Positions 1-7,191 of a stretch of DNA of 15,434 nucleotides are shown in pieces (position 1 is the first letter of the stretch; each line of letters opens with the position of its first letter). The stretch is from Zetaproteobacteria bacterium (GTDB lineage Bacteria; Pseudomonadota; Zetaproteobacteria; Mariprofundales; Mariprofundaceae), in the NCBI GenBank assembly GCA_021545595.1, contig JAJRVG010000167.1, forward strand, positions 1 to 15,434, in the 5' to 3' direction. The position numbers and the translations under genes were made by a program. Below the pieces are notes generated by a model, which worked only from the letters and a program-made list of their open reading frames with translations, was not told the DNA's origin and did no database searches.

Positions 1-64
1 GCTATTTTTTTATGTATGAATTAGTGGTTTTTACAGCGCTGTTTTGTTAACTTCCGCGACCATT

Positions 65-1705
65 GTGAGTAGCTCAAATACACGTTTCGTTTTTGTTACC
101 GGTGGTGTTGTTTCCTCGCTGGGTAAAGGTATCGCCGCAGCCAGTCTGGCAGCGCTTTTTGAGGCACGTGGTCTGAAGGTCACGATGCAGAAGCTTGACC
201 CCTATATCAATGTTGATCCCGGAACGATGAGTCCCTACCAGCACGGTGAGGTATTTGTCACCGACGATGGTGCTGAAACCGATCTTGATCTCGGCCACTA
301 TGAACGCTTTACCCATGCCCGTATGAGCAAGCGTTCCAACTTTACCGCAGGCCGGATCTATGAGTCTGTTATTCGTCGTGAGCGGCGTGGTGACTACCTG
401 GGCGCAACGGTTCAGGTGATTCCGCATATCACAGATGCCATTAAAGATGCGGTTTTAAGCCTTCGTTCTGATGATGTGGACATTGCACTGGTGGAGATTG
501 GTGGAACTGCCGGTGATATTGAATCCCTGCCATTTCTGGAGGCGATCAGACAGCTTCGTTTTGATCTGGGCCTGAAGAACACGGCCTTTATTCATCTGAC
601 ACTGGTTCCCTATATTGCATCTGCAGGCGAGCTTAAGACCAAGCCGACACAGCACTCTGTACAGAAGCTGCGTGAGATCGGCATTCAGCCGGATATCCTG
701 CTCTGTCGCAGTGAACATCCGATTTCCCAGAGCCAGAAAGATAAGATTGCTCTCTTCTGTAACGTGGAGAAGCGTGCAGTTATTGAAGCGCCGGATATGG
801 ATACCATTTATGGTGTTCCACTCTCCCTGCGTGGTGGTGGGCTTGGATCTGTAATTCTTGAGCACTTCGGCATGCCGGATTCCGTGCCCGACCTCTCCGA
901 GTGGGAGGATATCTGCCGTAAAATACGAACCCCTGAGAAAGAGGTTCGTATCGCCATGGTTGGTAAGTATGTGGAGCTTGTGGACGCCTATAAATCAGTG
1001 AATGAAGCACTGTTTCACGGCGGCATGGAGCATGGTGTACGGATCAGTATCGATTACATTGATGCGGAGTCCCTAAACAGGGGGGATGTGGATGCCCTGA
1101 CCGGCGTACATGGCATTCTGGTTCCGGGTGGATTCGGTGAGCGTGGCACGGAAGGAAAGATTACCGCGATTCGTTATGCACGTGAAAACAGTATCCCGTA
1201 CCTGGGGATTTGCCTGGGCATGCAGCTGGCTGTGGTTGAGTTTGCCCGCAATGTAGCAGGCCTTGAAAACGCAACCAGCAGTGAGTTCGATGAGCGTGCA
1301 GAGCACCCGGTTATTGCCCTGATGACTGAGTGGGAGCAGGAGGGGGCGCGCGTACAGCGCTCATCTGACAGTGATCTCGGTGGAACCATGCGTCTGGGTG
1401 GCTACCCCTGCAGGGTGATCGAAGGGACAAAAGCCTTTGAGGCTTATGGAGAGAGTGAGATTCGTGAGCGTCACCGCCACCGTTATGAGTTTAACGACAC
1501 TTACCGTCAGCAGTTGATGGATGCGGGTCTGGTGGTCTCGGGTACGCTGCCGGATGACTCGCTGGTCGAGATGATAGAGGTGAAAGATCATCCCTGGTTT
1601 GTCGCCTGCCAGTTCCATCCTGAATTCCTCTCGCGTCCTTATGCGCCGCATCCGCTGTTTGCCGGATTTGTCGGGGCGGGCAAACGTCATCTGGAACAGC
1701 CTTAA
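65..1705 (+). CDS. pyrG: CTP synthase
   Basis: Converts UTP to CTP using ATP and glutamine, the last step of de novo pyrimidine nucleotide synthesis in the cytoplasm. The N-terminal amidoligase domain shows the VTGGVVSSLGKG loop (residues 11-22) and the QKLDPYINVDPGTMSP stretch. The C-terminal class I glutamine amidotransferase domain has the GICLGMQ nucleophile elbow (Cys383) and CQFHPEF (His518, Glu520). I chose GTG at 65 because it gives 546 residues, close to the family norm of about 545, and places motifs 3-4 residues from their E. coli positions. TTG at 44 is in frame and would add seven residues. Neither start has a clear Shine-Dalgarno site. The 64 bases before it are AT-rich with a T-run at 5-11; I cannot identify a promoter. 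kdsA begins at the next base. Family assignment is secure; the start is less so. Confidence 0.97.
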   Translation: MSSSNTRFVFVTGGVVSSLGKGIAAASLAALFEARGLKVTMQKLDPYINVDPGTMSPYQHGEVFVTDDGAETDLDLGHYERFTHARMSKRSNFTAGRIYESVIRRERRGDYLGATVQVIPHITDAIKDAVLSLRSDDVDIALVEIGGTAGDIESLPFLEAIRQLRFDLGLKNTAFIHLTLVPYIASAGELKTKPTQHSVQKLREIGIQPDILLCRSEHPISQSQKDKIALFCNVEKRAVIEAPDMDTIYGVPLSLRGGGLGSVILEHFGMPDSVPDLSEWEDICRKIRTPEKEVRIAMVGKYVELVDAYKSVNEALFHGGMEHGVRISIDYIDAESLNRGDVDALTGVHGILVPGGFGERGTEGKITAIRYARENSIPYLGICLGMQLAVVEFARNVAGLENATSSEFDERAEHPVIALMTEWEQEGARVQRSSDSDLGGTMRLGGYPCRVIEGTKAFEAYGESEIRERHRHRYEFNDTYRQQLMDAGLVVSGTLPDDSLVEMIEVKDHPWFVACQFHPEFLSRPYAPHPLFAGFVGAGKRHLEQP

Positions 1706-2539
1706 GTGACGTTGATGCATCACATCAGTGTTGGGGAGATTGAGATCGGCAATGATTTGCCGTTTGTTCTCTTTGCCGGCCCATGCGTCATTGAGGGTGA
1801 ATCTTTCACGCTGGAAGTGGCAGAGGCACTTCGTGACATTGCCGGACGATGCGGTGTGCCTTTTGTTTTCAAGTCCAGCTTTGATAAGGCCAATCGAACA
1901 AGTGTGGATGGTTTCCGGGGCCCCGGTATGGAAGAGGGCCTAAGAATCCTGAAGCGGGTGAAAGATGAGCTTGGCCTGCCGGTGATTACCGATGTGCATA
2001 CACCGGAGCAGGTCGAAGCTGTCGCTGCGGTTGCTGATATCCTGCAGACACCGGCGTTTTTGTGCAGACAGACCGATTTTATCCAGGCGGTTGCGAAGGC
2101 GGGCAGGCCTGTGAATATCAAAAAAGGGCAGTTTCTGGCCCCCTGGGATATGCCGCACGTGCTGGAGAAGGCAAGGGCGACAGGTAATGATGACATTATG
2201 CTCTGTGATCGCGGCACCAGCTTTGGCTATAATAGTCTGGTTTCAGATTTCCGTTCATTGATGGTGATGGCCGAGACGGGTGCTCCGGTTGTTTTTGATG
2301 CAACCCATTCAGTCCAGCAGCCTGGCGGGCTGGGCGGGGCAACCGGTGGTAATCGTGAGTTTGTGCCGGGACTTTCAAGGGCTGCTGTTGCCATCGGTGT
2401 GGCGGCACTGTTTATGGAGGTGCATCCAAGCCCTGATGAGGCACTCTCTGATGGACCGAACTCATTGCGGCTGGATGAGCTGGAAGAGCTTCTGGTGAAG
2501 CTAAAGCGGTTGGACAAAGTCACAAAAGAAAAACATTAA
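1706..2539 (+). CDS. kdsA: 3-deoxy-8-phosphooctulonate (Kdo-8-P) synthase, metal-dependent type
   Basis: Condenses phosphoenolpyruvate with arabinose 5-phosphate to give Kdo-8-phosphate, the precursor of the inner-core sugar of lipopolysaccharide. Family motifs seen are FAGPCVIEGE, FKSSFDKANRTS, DVHTPEQ, QTDFIQA and CDRGTSFGYN. The enzyme has Cys27 in GPCVIE where the metal-free E. coli enzyme has Asn. It also keeps His201, Glu238 and Asp249, which have the same mutual spacing (174, 37, 11) as the four metal ligands known from the Aquifex enzyme. I therefore infer the metal-requiring class. GTG at 1706 directly abuts the pyrG stop and gives 277 residues. ATG at 1715, three codons later, is an equally plausible start and would give 274. 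The upstream Shine-Dalgarno signal is weak, so translation is probably coupled to pyrG. The stop codon lies within the left arm of the following inverted repeat. Confidence 0.96.
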   Translation: MTLMHHISVGEIEIGNDLPFVLFAGPCVIEGESFTLEVAEALRDIAGRCGVPFVFKSSFDKANRTSVDGFRGPGMEEGLRILKRVKDELGLPVITDVHTPEQVEAVAAVADILQTPAFLCRQTDFIQAVAKAGRPVNIKKGQFLAPWDMPHVLEKARATGNDDIMLCDRGTSFGYNSLVSDFRSLMVMAETGAPVVFDATHSVQQPGGLGGATGGNREFVPGLSRAAVAIGVAALFMEVHPSPDEALSDGPNSLRLDELEELLVKLKRLDKVTKEKH

Positions 2540-2610
2540 CCACAGAGGCGCTAAGTCACAAAGTAGCAGATTATATTTTTCAACTTTGTGCCTTTGTGTC
2601 TTAGTGGTAA
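2536..2610. repeat. Imperfect long inverted repeat between kdsA and eno
   Basis: The left arm (2536-2563) starts TTAACCACAGAGGCGC and ends TCACAAAG. The right arm (2584-2610) starts CTTTGTGCC and ends TTAGTGGTAA. Reverse-complementing the right arm matches about 21 of 27 positions with one gap. The 20-base centre is AT-rich. The kdsA stop TAA (2537-2539) is part of the left arm. This has the look of a dispersed palindromic element of the ACCACAGAGG type seen between genes in many proteobacterial genomes. The transcript would fold into a long imperfect hairpin, which might act as a processing or partial termination site. It has no T-run directly after the stem, so I do not call it a terminator. 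Confidence 0.75.
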
Positions 2611-2646
2611 ATAAGAGTTAATGAAGCCGTTGGCAATGGGGCCGAC

Positions 2647-2653
2647 AAGGAGA
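2647..2653 (+). promoter_or_regulatory. Ribosome binding site that decides the eno start
   Basis: AAGGAGA at 2647-2653 is a strong Shine-Dalgarno match 9 bases before GTG at 2663. The upstream ATG codons at 2621 and 2636 have no comparable site, and they would add 14 or 9 residues that enolases do not have. Confidence 0.8.
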
Positions 2654-2662
2654 AAGAGAAAA

Positions 2663-3943
2663 GTGAGTGAAATTGTAAGTGTGCATGGTCGTGAGATTTT
2701 TGATTCCCGTGGGAACCCGACCGTGGAAGTTGATGTAAGACTCGAGTCAGGTGCCTTTGGGCGCGCTGCGGTTCCAAGTGGAGCATCCACCGGACAACGT
2801 GAAGCTGTAGAGCTGCGTGATGGTGGTGACCGTCTTGGTGGCAAGGGTGTGCGCAGGGCCGTTGGCCATGTGAACAGGGATATTGCCGAAGCTGTAAAGG
2901 GCATGGACGGTGCGGATCAGCGTGGCCTTGATCATCTGCTGATCGAACTGGACGGAACACCAAATAAGGAGCGCCTGGGTGCCAATGCAATTCTGGGGGT
3001 CTCTATGGCTGTTGCCAAGGCACAGGCTGCAGAAGATGAGGTGTCACTGTTCCAGCATATGGGTGGTGACGATGCGAATCTGATGCCTGTCCCGTGCATG
3101 AATGTGATTAACGGTGGTTCCCATGCGGATAATAGCATCGATTTTCAGGAGTATATGATTGTCCCTGCCGGGGCATCAAGCTTCTCCGAAGCCATGGATA
3201 TGGGTGCCGAAGTGTTTCATGCACTGAAATCAGTTCTTCAGGCGGCCGGGCATGTAACTGCCGTGGGTGATGAGGGGGGCTTTGCCCCGAATCTTGGTTC
3301 TAATGAAGAGGGTATCACGGTTATTCTTGAGGCGATTGAGAAGGCAGGCCTGAAACCCGGCAGCGATGTCGCTCTGGCCAGCGACATGGCTGCATCAGAG
3401 TTTTACAGAGATGGTTCATACATGTTGGCAGGTGAAGGTAACCGTTCACTGGATGCTGAAGGTATGGTGGATATGATTGAATCACTGTGTGCCCAATATC
3501 CGATTGTTTCAGTCGAAGATGGCCTGGATGAAAATGACTGGGATGGCTGGGAACTGTTGACAGAACGCCTTGGCAGCAGGGTACAGCTGGTTGGTGATGA
3601 TATTTTTGTAACCAACCCCGCTATTCTGAAAGAGGGTATTGAGAAACATATCGCCAATGCACTACTGGTTAAGGTCAATCAGATTGGCACATTGAGTGAG
3701 ACAGTTGCTGCCGTGAATATGGCGCATGATGCCGGCTACCGCTGCATGGTGTCGCATCGTTCGGGTGAAACTGAAGATGCAACCATTGCCGATCTTACTG
3801 TGGCGCTCTCCTGTGGTCAGATCAAAAGTGGATCGGCATCCCGCTCGGATCGTATGGCCAAATACAACCAGCTACTTCGTATCGAAGAAGAGCTGGGCAG
3901 TCGTGCGCGCTACGCCGGTCATGGCGCTTTTTCCAGAGGATAG
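2663..3943 (+). CDS. eno: Enolase (phosphopyruvate hydratase)
   Basis: Interconverts 2-phosphoglycerate and phosphoenolpyruvate in glycolysis and gluconeogenesis; in many bacteria it is also part of the RNA degradosome. From GTG 2663 the protein is 426 residues and begins MSEIVSVHGREIFDSRGNPT, which aligns end to end with the E. coli start. Key residues are seen at a constant offset of four from E. coli: Glu204 in GDEGGFAPN, metal ligands Asp241, Glu285 (SVEDGLDE) and Asp312 (VGDDIFVTN), and catalytic Lys337 in LVKVNQIGT. SHRSGETEDATIADL and the C-terminal SRSDRMAKYNQLLRIEE are intact. An ATG at 2621, just after the inverted repeat, opens a longer frame with a basic 14-residue extension that I regard as non-coding leader. 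ftsB starts 4 bases after the stop, and its Shine-Dalgarno site overlaps the last eno codons. Confidence 0.97.
   Translation: MSEIVSVHGREIFDSRGNPTVEVDVRLESGAFGRAAVPSGASTGQREAVELRDGGDRLGGKGVRRAVGHVNRDIAEAVKGMDGADQRGLDHLLIELDGTPNKERLGANAILGVSMAVAKAQAAEDEVSLFQHMGGDDANLMPVPCMNVINGGSHADNSIDFQEYMIVPAGASSFSEAMDMGAEVFHALKSVLQAAGHVTAVGDEGGFAPNLGSNEEGITVILEAIEKAGLKPGSDVALASDMAASEFYRDGSYMLAGEGNRSLDAEGMVDMIESLCAQYPIVSVEDGLDENDWDGWELLTERLGSRVQLVGDDIFVTNPAILKEGIEKHIANALLVKVNQIGTLSETVAAVNMAHDAGYRCMVSHRSGETEDATIADLTVALSCGQIKSGSASRSDRMAKYNQLLRIEEELGSRARYAGHGAFSRG
3935..3940 (+). promoter_or_regulatory. Ribosome binding site for the CTG-started ftsB
   Basis: AGAGGA at 3935-3940 lies in the last codons of eno and ends 6 bases before the CTG at 3947. 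Its position supports the CTG as the real initiation codon. Confidence 0.65.
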
Positions 3944-3946
3944 ACT

Positions 3947-4306
3947 CTGAAGCAGAACCTTGCCAGGGCCGCATGGAGCTGGCTGCTGCTGGCAGTAGCC
4001 ATTCTGGCCTTTGTATGGATGGGCTGGGAGTTGATCTGGTCCGACCATGGCTATCGTGTCTATCAGGGTGAGCGTGCAAAGCTTGAAAAGCTGGAGGTTG
4101 AACTCGAGGCTTTGAAAGCTAAACGTGAGTGGCTGGCGAAAGAGATTCTTCGATTTCGTAATGACCCTGCTGCTCTTGAGGAACTGGTTCATCGGGAACT
4201 GGGTTATGTCTATCCGGACGAGTATATGCTGATTATACCGGACAGGCGTGAGGAGGAACGGGTGATGAGCCAGGAGAAGGATGCGGGGAGAGGAAGAACG
4301 CAGTGA
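3947..4306 (+). CDS. ftsB: FtsB/DivIC-family cell division protein
   Basis: A small bitopic inner-membrane protein. In E. coli, FtsB joins FtsL and FtsQ in the divisome and helps activate septal peptidoglycan synthesis. Read from CTG 3947 the protein is 119 residues: a short polar N-end (MKQNLARAA), one membrane segment at about 9-27 (WSWLLLAVAILAFVWMGW), a coiled coil at about 38-75 rich in E, K and L, and the family end motif with NDPAALEELVHRELGYVYPDE. The first in-frame ATG (4019) would start inside the membrane helix and leave only 95 residues with no anchor. No ATG, GTG or TTG exists between the upstream stop (the eno TAG) and that ATG. The CTG has a good Shine-Dalgarno site. The eno-ftsB pair is conserved in many proteobacteria. 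The family is clear; the CTG start is an inference. Confidence 0.88.
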   Translation: MKQNLARAAWSWLLLAVAILAFVWMGWELIWSDHGYRVYQGERAKLEKLEVELEALKAKREWLAKEILRFRNDPAALEELVHRELGYVYPDEYMLIIPDRREEERVMSQEKDAGRGRTQ

Positions 4307-4331
4307 TGAATTATTTAATGCATATTTTTTT

Positions 4332-4386
4332 CTTCGTGTCTCTGTCCCCCGCTGAGGATTTCCATGGGTCACGTCTCTGTGGTGAA
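4332..4386. repeat. Degenerate element related to the kdsA-eno repeat
   Basis: The 85-base gap between ftsB and gltX holds CTTCGTGTCTCTGT (4332-4345) and TCACGTCTCTGTGGTGAA (4369-4386). These share the core CGTGTCTCTGT / CACGTCTCTGT as direct copies. The reverse complement reads TTCACCACAGAGACGTGA, which resembles the left arm of the element at 2536-2610. It may be one arm of the same repeat family split by about 25 unrelated bases. It ends 5 bases before the gltX ATG, where a Shine-Dalgarno site would normally lie. Confidence 0.45.
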
Positions 4387-4391
4387 ATCTT

Positions 4392-5774
4392 ATGGTTGTA
4401 ACCCGCTTTGCGCCATCTCCGACCGGCATGCTGCATCTGGGTAATGTTCGAACAGCCCTGCTGAACTGGCTCTATGCCCACAGGCACGGTGGCCGTTTTC
4501 TCCTCCGCTTTGAAGATACAGATCGCGATCGTTCAGAAGCACACTATATTGATGCCATTGAAAAGGATCTTGTATGGCTGGGGCTGGACTGGGATGGTGA
4601 GGTTCTCTTCCAGTCTGCCCATCACAAAAAGCATCTGCGCGTACTTCAGCAACTGGCTGAGCAGGGTGATGCCTACCGCTGCTTCTGTTCTGAGAACCAG
4701 CTTAGTCTTGATCGTAAACTTGCAACATCCCGTGGCCTTCCATCCCGCTACAGCGGGCGATGTAAAGCCATTTCCAGTGAAGAGTCTGCGCAGCGTGCGG
4801 AATCAGAGCCCTTCGTCTGGCGGTTGGCAATTCATGGGAATGAGGGCGAGGTTGTTGTGCGTGATGCACTGCGCAGTGATGTCCATTTTTCCCGTGTGGA
4901 TATGGATGACCCTGTTGTTGTCCGCTCCGATGGCACATTCACTTTTCTGCTACCTAATGCCGTTGACGATGCAATGGATGGAATTACGCATACGATGCGG
5001 GGCGATGATCATCTGACCAATAGCGCATATCAGGTATGGTTACTGGAGAGGCTTGGGTATGTTGCACCGGTCTATTTTCACCATGGCCTGCTTTTGGGAG
5101 AGGATGGTGCCAAGCTCTCCAAACGGACAGGCAGCCATAGCGTAGAGGCGCTACGTGAGGAGGGTCTCTTCCCTGAGGCATTGCTGCAGGCCATGGCGAG
5201 ATTGGGGCACCCGAACATTCCGGAAGATTGCCTCACCACCAGTGAACTAGCCGCATATTTTAGTGCTGAGTATATTTCCACTTCATCTGTCCGCTGGTCT
5301 GATGAGCAGATGTGGCGCTGGCATGCCCGGTTTCTGCACACACTCGACCCGACCCGTCTTGCACCACTTCTCAAACCCTTCTTCCCCGATCTTCCCGATG
5401 AGAGGCTGCTTGCCTTTGCAACCCTGGTTGAGGGGAACCTGAGCAGGGTCGAGGAGGTGAAAGGCTATGCCCGGATTGTTGATGATGGTGTGCCCATTGG
5501 TGATGAAGGTATGCAGGTTATCCGTGAGTCCGGAGCCGGTTTTCTCAGGAGTGCATTGAATATATGGAGAGCGTTGGAAGGTGATGACTGGAAGGCGTGG
5601 AGTGTAGCGCTGAAAGAGCAGAGTGGCCGAAAGGGCAGACAGCTGTTTTTGCCTCTGCGTGTAGCTTTGACAGGTATGCAGCATGGTCCGGAAATGAGCC
5701 ATGTTGTCAGTTTTCTTGGTCGTGAAGGTGTGATTGTGCGTTTGGAAAATGTTTTGGAGCGAGCAGGCTCATGA
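4392..5774 (+). CDS. gltX: Glutamate-tRNA ligase
   Basis: Class I synthetase that charges tRNA-Glu (or in some bacteria tRNA-Gln) with glutamate. The 460-residue protein has the N-terminal RFAPSPTG motif, the HIGH-type motif HLGN (15-18), LRFEDTDRDR, RGDDHLTN and the KMSKS-type motif KLSKR (241-245). A helical anticodon-binding region follows. The zinc-type knuckle has Cys97, Cys99, Tyr120 and Cys124, but Ala126 replaces the histidine that is the fourth ligand in E. coli. ATG 4392 is the only possible start near the conserved N-terminus, because a stop lies three codons upstream. No Shine-Dalgarno site is visible. The stop overlaps the cysS start as ATGA, so the two synthetases are translationally coupled. 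It could be a second GltX with changed tRNA preference; that cannot be judged from one sequence. Confidence 0.94.
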   Translation: MVVTRFAPSPTGMLHLGNVRTALLNWLYAHRHGGRFLLRFEDTDRDRSEAHYIDAIEKDLVWLGLDWDGEVLFQSAHHKKHLRVLQQLAEQGDAYRCFCSENQLSLDRKLATSRGLPSRYSGRCKAISSEESAQRAESEPFVWRLAIHGNEGEVVVRDALRSDVHFSRVDMDDPVVVRSDGTFTFLLPNAVDDAMDGITHTMRGDDHLTNSAYQVWLLERLGYVAPVYFHHGLLLGEDGAKLSKRTGSHSVEALREEGLFPEALLQAMARLGHPNIPEDCLTTSELAAYFSAEYISTSSVRWSDEQMWRWHARFLHTLDPTRLAPLLKPFFPDLPDERLLAFATLVEGNLSRVEEVKGYARIVDDGVPIGDEGMQVIRESGAGFLRSALNIWRALEGDDWKAWSVALKEQSGRKGRQLFLPLRVALTGMQHGPEMSHVVSFLGREGVIVRLENVLERAGS

Positions 5775-7186
5775 GCCTGAAGGTTTATAATACGCTTAGT
5801 CGGAGCAAAGAGGTGTTTGCGCCTCTGGTTACGGGCAGGGTTGGTATGTATGTCTGCGGCGTAACGGTTTACGACCACTGCCATGTAGGCCATGCCCGGG
5901 TCATGATTGTTTTTGATCTGATCTACCGCTGGTTAAAACAGCTGGGTTATGATGTAAATTATGTGCGTAATTTCACCGATGTGGATGATAAGATCATTAA
6001 ACGTGCTAATGAGGCGGGTGTTGACCCTAAGCAGTTGACCGATGAGATGATTGAGGCCTTTCACAGGGATGTGGATGCTCTGAATTGCCTGCCCCCGACG
6101 CATGAGCCCCGTGCGACCCTGCATATGAATGAGATGATCGACATGATTGGCCAGTTAGTTGAGAAGGGGTTTGCCTACGTTGCCGATAGTGGCGATGTGC
6201 TCTATTCAGTGCGCAAGTTTGATGGTTACGGACAACTCTCCGGTAAAAATATTGATGATCTGGAATCAGGTTCACGTGTTGAAGTCGATAGCAGCAAGCA
6301 TGATCCACTTGATTTTGTACTCTGGAAGCAGGCCAAGCCCGGAGAGCCTGCATGGGACTCTCCCTGGGGCAGTGGACGCCCCGGCTGGCATATTGAGTGC
6401 TCGGCAATGAGCTGCGCTCACCTTGGCGAGACCTTCGACATCCATGGCGGCGGCATGGATCTGAAATTTCCACATCATGAAAATGAGATTGCCCAAGCGA
6501 GGGCTGCCAATGGTGGCGGCTTTGCCCGCTACTGGCTGCACAATGGTTTTGTAAATATTAATGAAGAGAAGATGTCCAAGTCACTGGGTAATTTTTTTAC
6601 CATTTGTGAAGTGCTGAAGAAATACCATCCGGAAGTGCTCAGGATGTTTATGCTCGGCACCCATTATCGCTCACCGCTCGATTTTTCCGATCAGGCACTG
6701 GATGTGGCAAAGGCCAGCCTTGATCGCCTGTATGAGACGAAGCGAAGATGTGAGGAGTCAGGGGTCAGGAGTCAGGAGTCAGGAGTAAAGGGGCAGGGAG
6801 AAGACCATCCTCACGCCTCACGCCTCACGCCTCACTTCTCCCAAGCCATGAACGATGATTTTAACACACCGGAGGCATTGGCGGAGCTTTTTCATGTTTG
6901 CAAAGAGGTGAACCGCGGGCTGGATACAGGTGAAGATATATCGGAGTTGATTACCCAATTCATGGCCATGTTATCTCTGCTCGGAATTGTACAACAGGAT
7001 GCTGCAGGGTGGTTCCACGGCGGTAATGTGGACGTTGAGTGGGTTGAGGCGTTAATTGCCGAACGTACAGAGGCCAAGAAGAGCCGTGATTTTGTACGCG
7101 CTGATACCATTCGTGATGAGCTTGCAGCTAGGGGGATTGTGCTGGAAGATGGGGCGCATGGAACAAGCTGGAAGCAGGCAGGATAG
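5771..7186 (+). CDS. cysS: Cysteine-tRNA ligase
   Basis: Charges tRNA-Cys with cysteine. The 471-residue protein keeps the zinc ligands that discriminate cysteine (Cys29, Cys210, His235, Glu239), the HIGH-type HVGH (38-41), the NFTDVDDK motif, WHIECSAM and KMSKS (267-271). The DALR region begins near MNDDFNTPEA. Between the LDRLYETK helix and that motif the linker is about 12 residues longer than in E. coli. It is encoded by a 7-bp tandem repeat (see 6754-6835), giving the periodic peptide ESGVRSQESGVKGQ. Since all catalytic motifs are intact and the frame stays open, I take the gene as functional. ATG 5771 overlaps the gltX stop by four bases. The manC gene starts 5 bases after the stop and may be cotranscribed. 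Confidence 0.96.
   Translation: MSLKVYNTLSRSKEVFAPLVTGRVGMYVCGVTVYDHCHVGHARVMIVFDLIYRWLKQLGYDVNYVRNFTDVDDKIIKRANEAGVDPKQLTDEMIEAFHRDVDALNCLPPTHEPRATLHMNEMIDMIGQLVEKGFAYVADSGDVLYSVRKFDGYGQLSGKNIDDLESGSRVEVDSSKHDPLDFVLWKQAKPGEPAWDSPWGSGRPGWHIECSAMSCAHLGETFDIHGGGMDLKFPHHENEIAQARAANGGGFARYWLHNGFVNINEEKMSKSLGNFFTICEVLKKYHPEVLRMFMLGTHYRSPLDFSDQALDVAKASLDRLYETKRRCEESGVRSQESGVKGQGEDHPHASRLTPHFSQAMNDDFNTPEALAELFHVCKEVNRGLDTGEDISELITQFMAMLSLLGIVQQDAAGWFHGGNVDVEWVEALIAERTEAKKSRDFVRADTIRDELAARGIVLEDGAHGTSWKQAG
6754..6835. repeat. Opposed 7-bp tandem repeats inside cysS
   Basis: The left arm has five tandem 7-mers at 6754-6788: GGAGTCA, GGGGTCA, GGAGTCA, GGAGTCA, GGAGTAA. After a purine-rich 22-base spacer the right arm has TCACGCC three times plus TCAC (6811-6835). 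The reverse complement of the right unit is GGCGTGA, five of seven identical to the left unit, so the arms are an imperfect inverted pair. Three 7-mers equal seven codons, which explains the 7-residue periodicity of the encoded peptide. The whole element is in the cysS reading frame at about residues 328-356. Confidence 0.85.
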
Positions 7187-7191
7187 GTTTT

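Noticed and set aside
12..50. Short frame MYELVVFTALFC at the left edge, like the start of a SecG-type peptide
   Set aside because: Only 12 codons and it ends where pyrG could begin. It could be the tail of an upstream gene, but the window edge gives no support.
1720..2217. A 165-codon - strand frame opposite kdsA
   Set aside because: It is a shadow of kdsA, with a serine/threonine-rich composition typical of antisense frames and no ribosome site.
2584..2620. Right repeat arm considered as a rho-independent terminator for kdsA
   Set aside because: The stem is long and imperfect, with no T-run after it, and eno follows closely on the same strand.
4474..5016. A 180-codon + strand frame within gltX
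   Set aside because: It is an alternative frame of the strongly supported gltX, with no domain or ribosome site.
6754..6835. Heptad repeats considered as a CRISPR array or phase-variation tract
   Set aside because: Units are only 7 bp without unique spacers, so it is not CRISPR. As a phase switch in an essential synthetase it is unlikely, because frame loss would be lethal.
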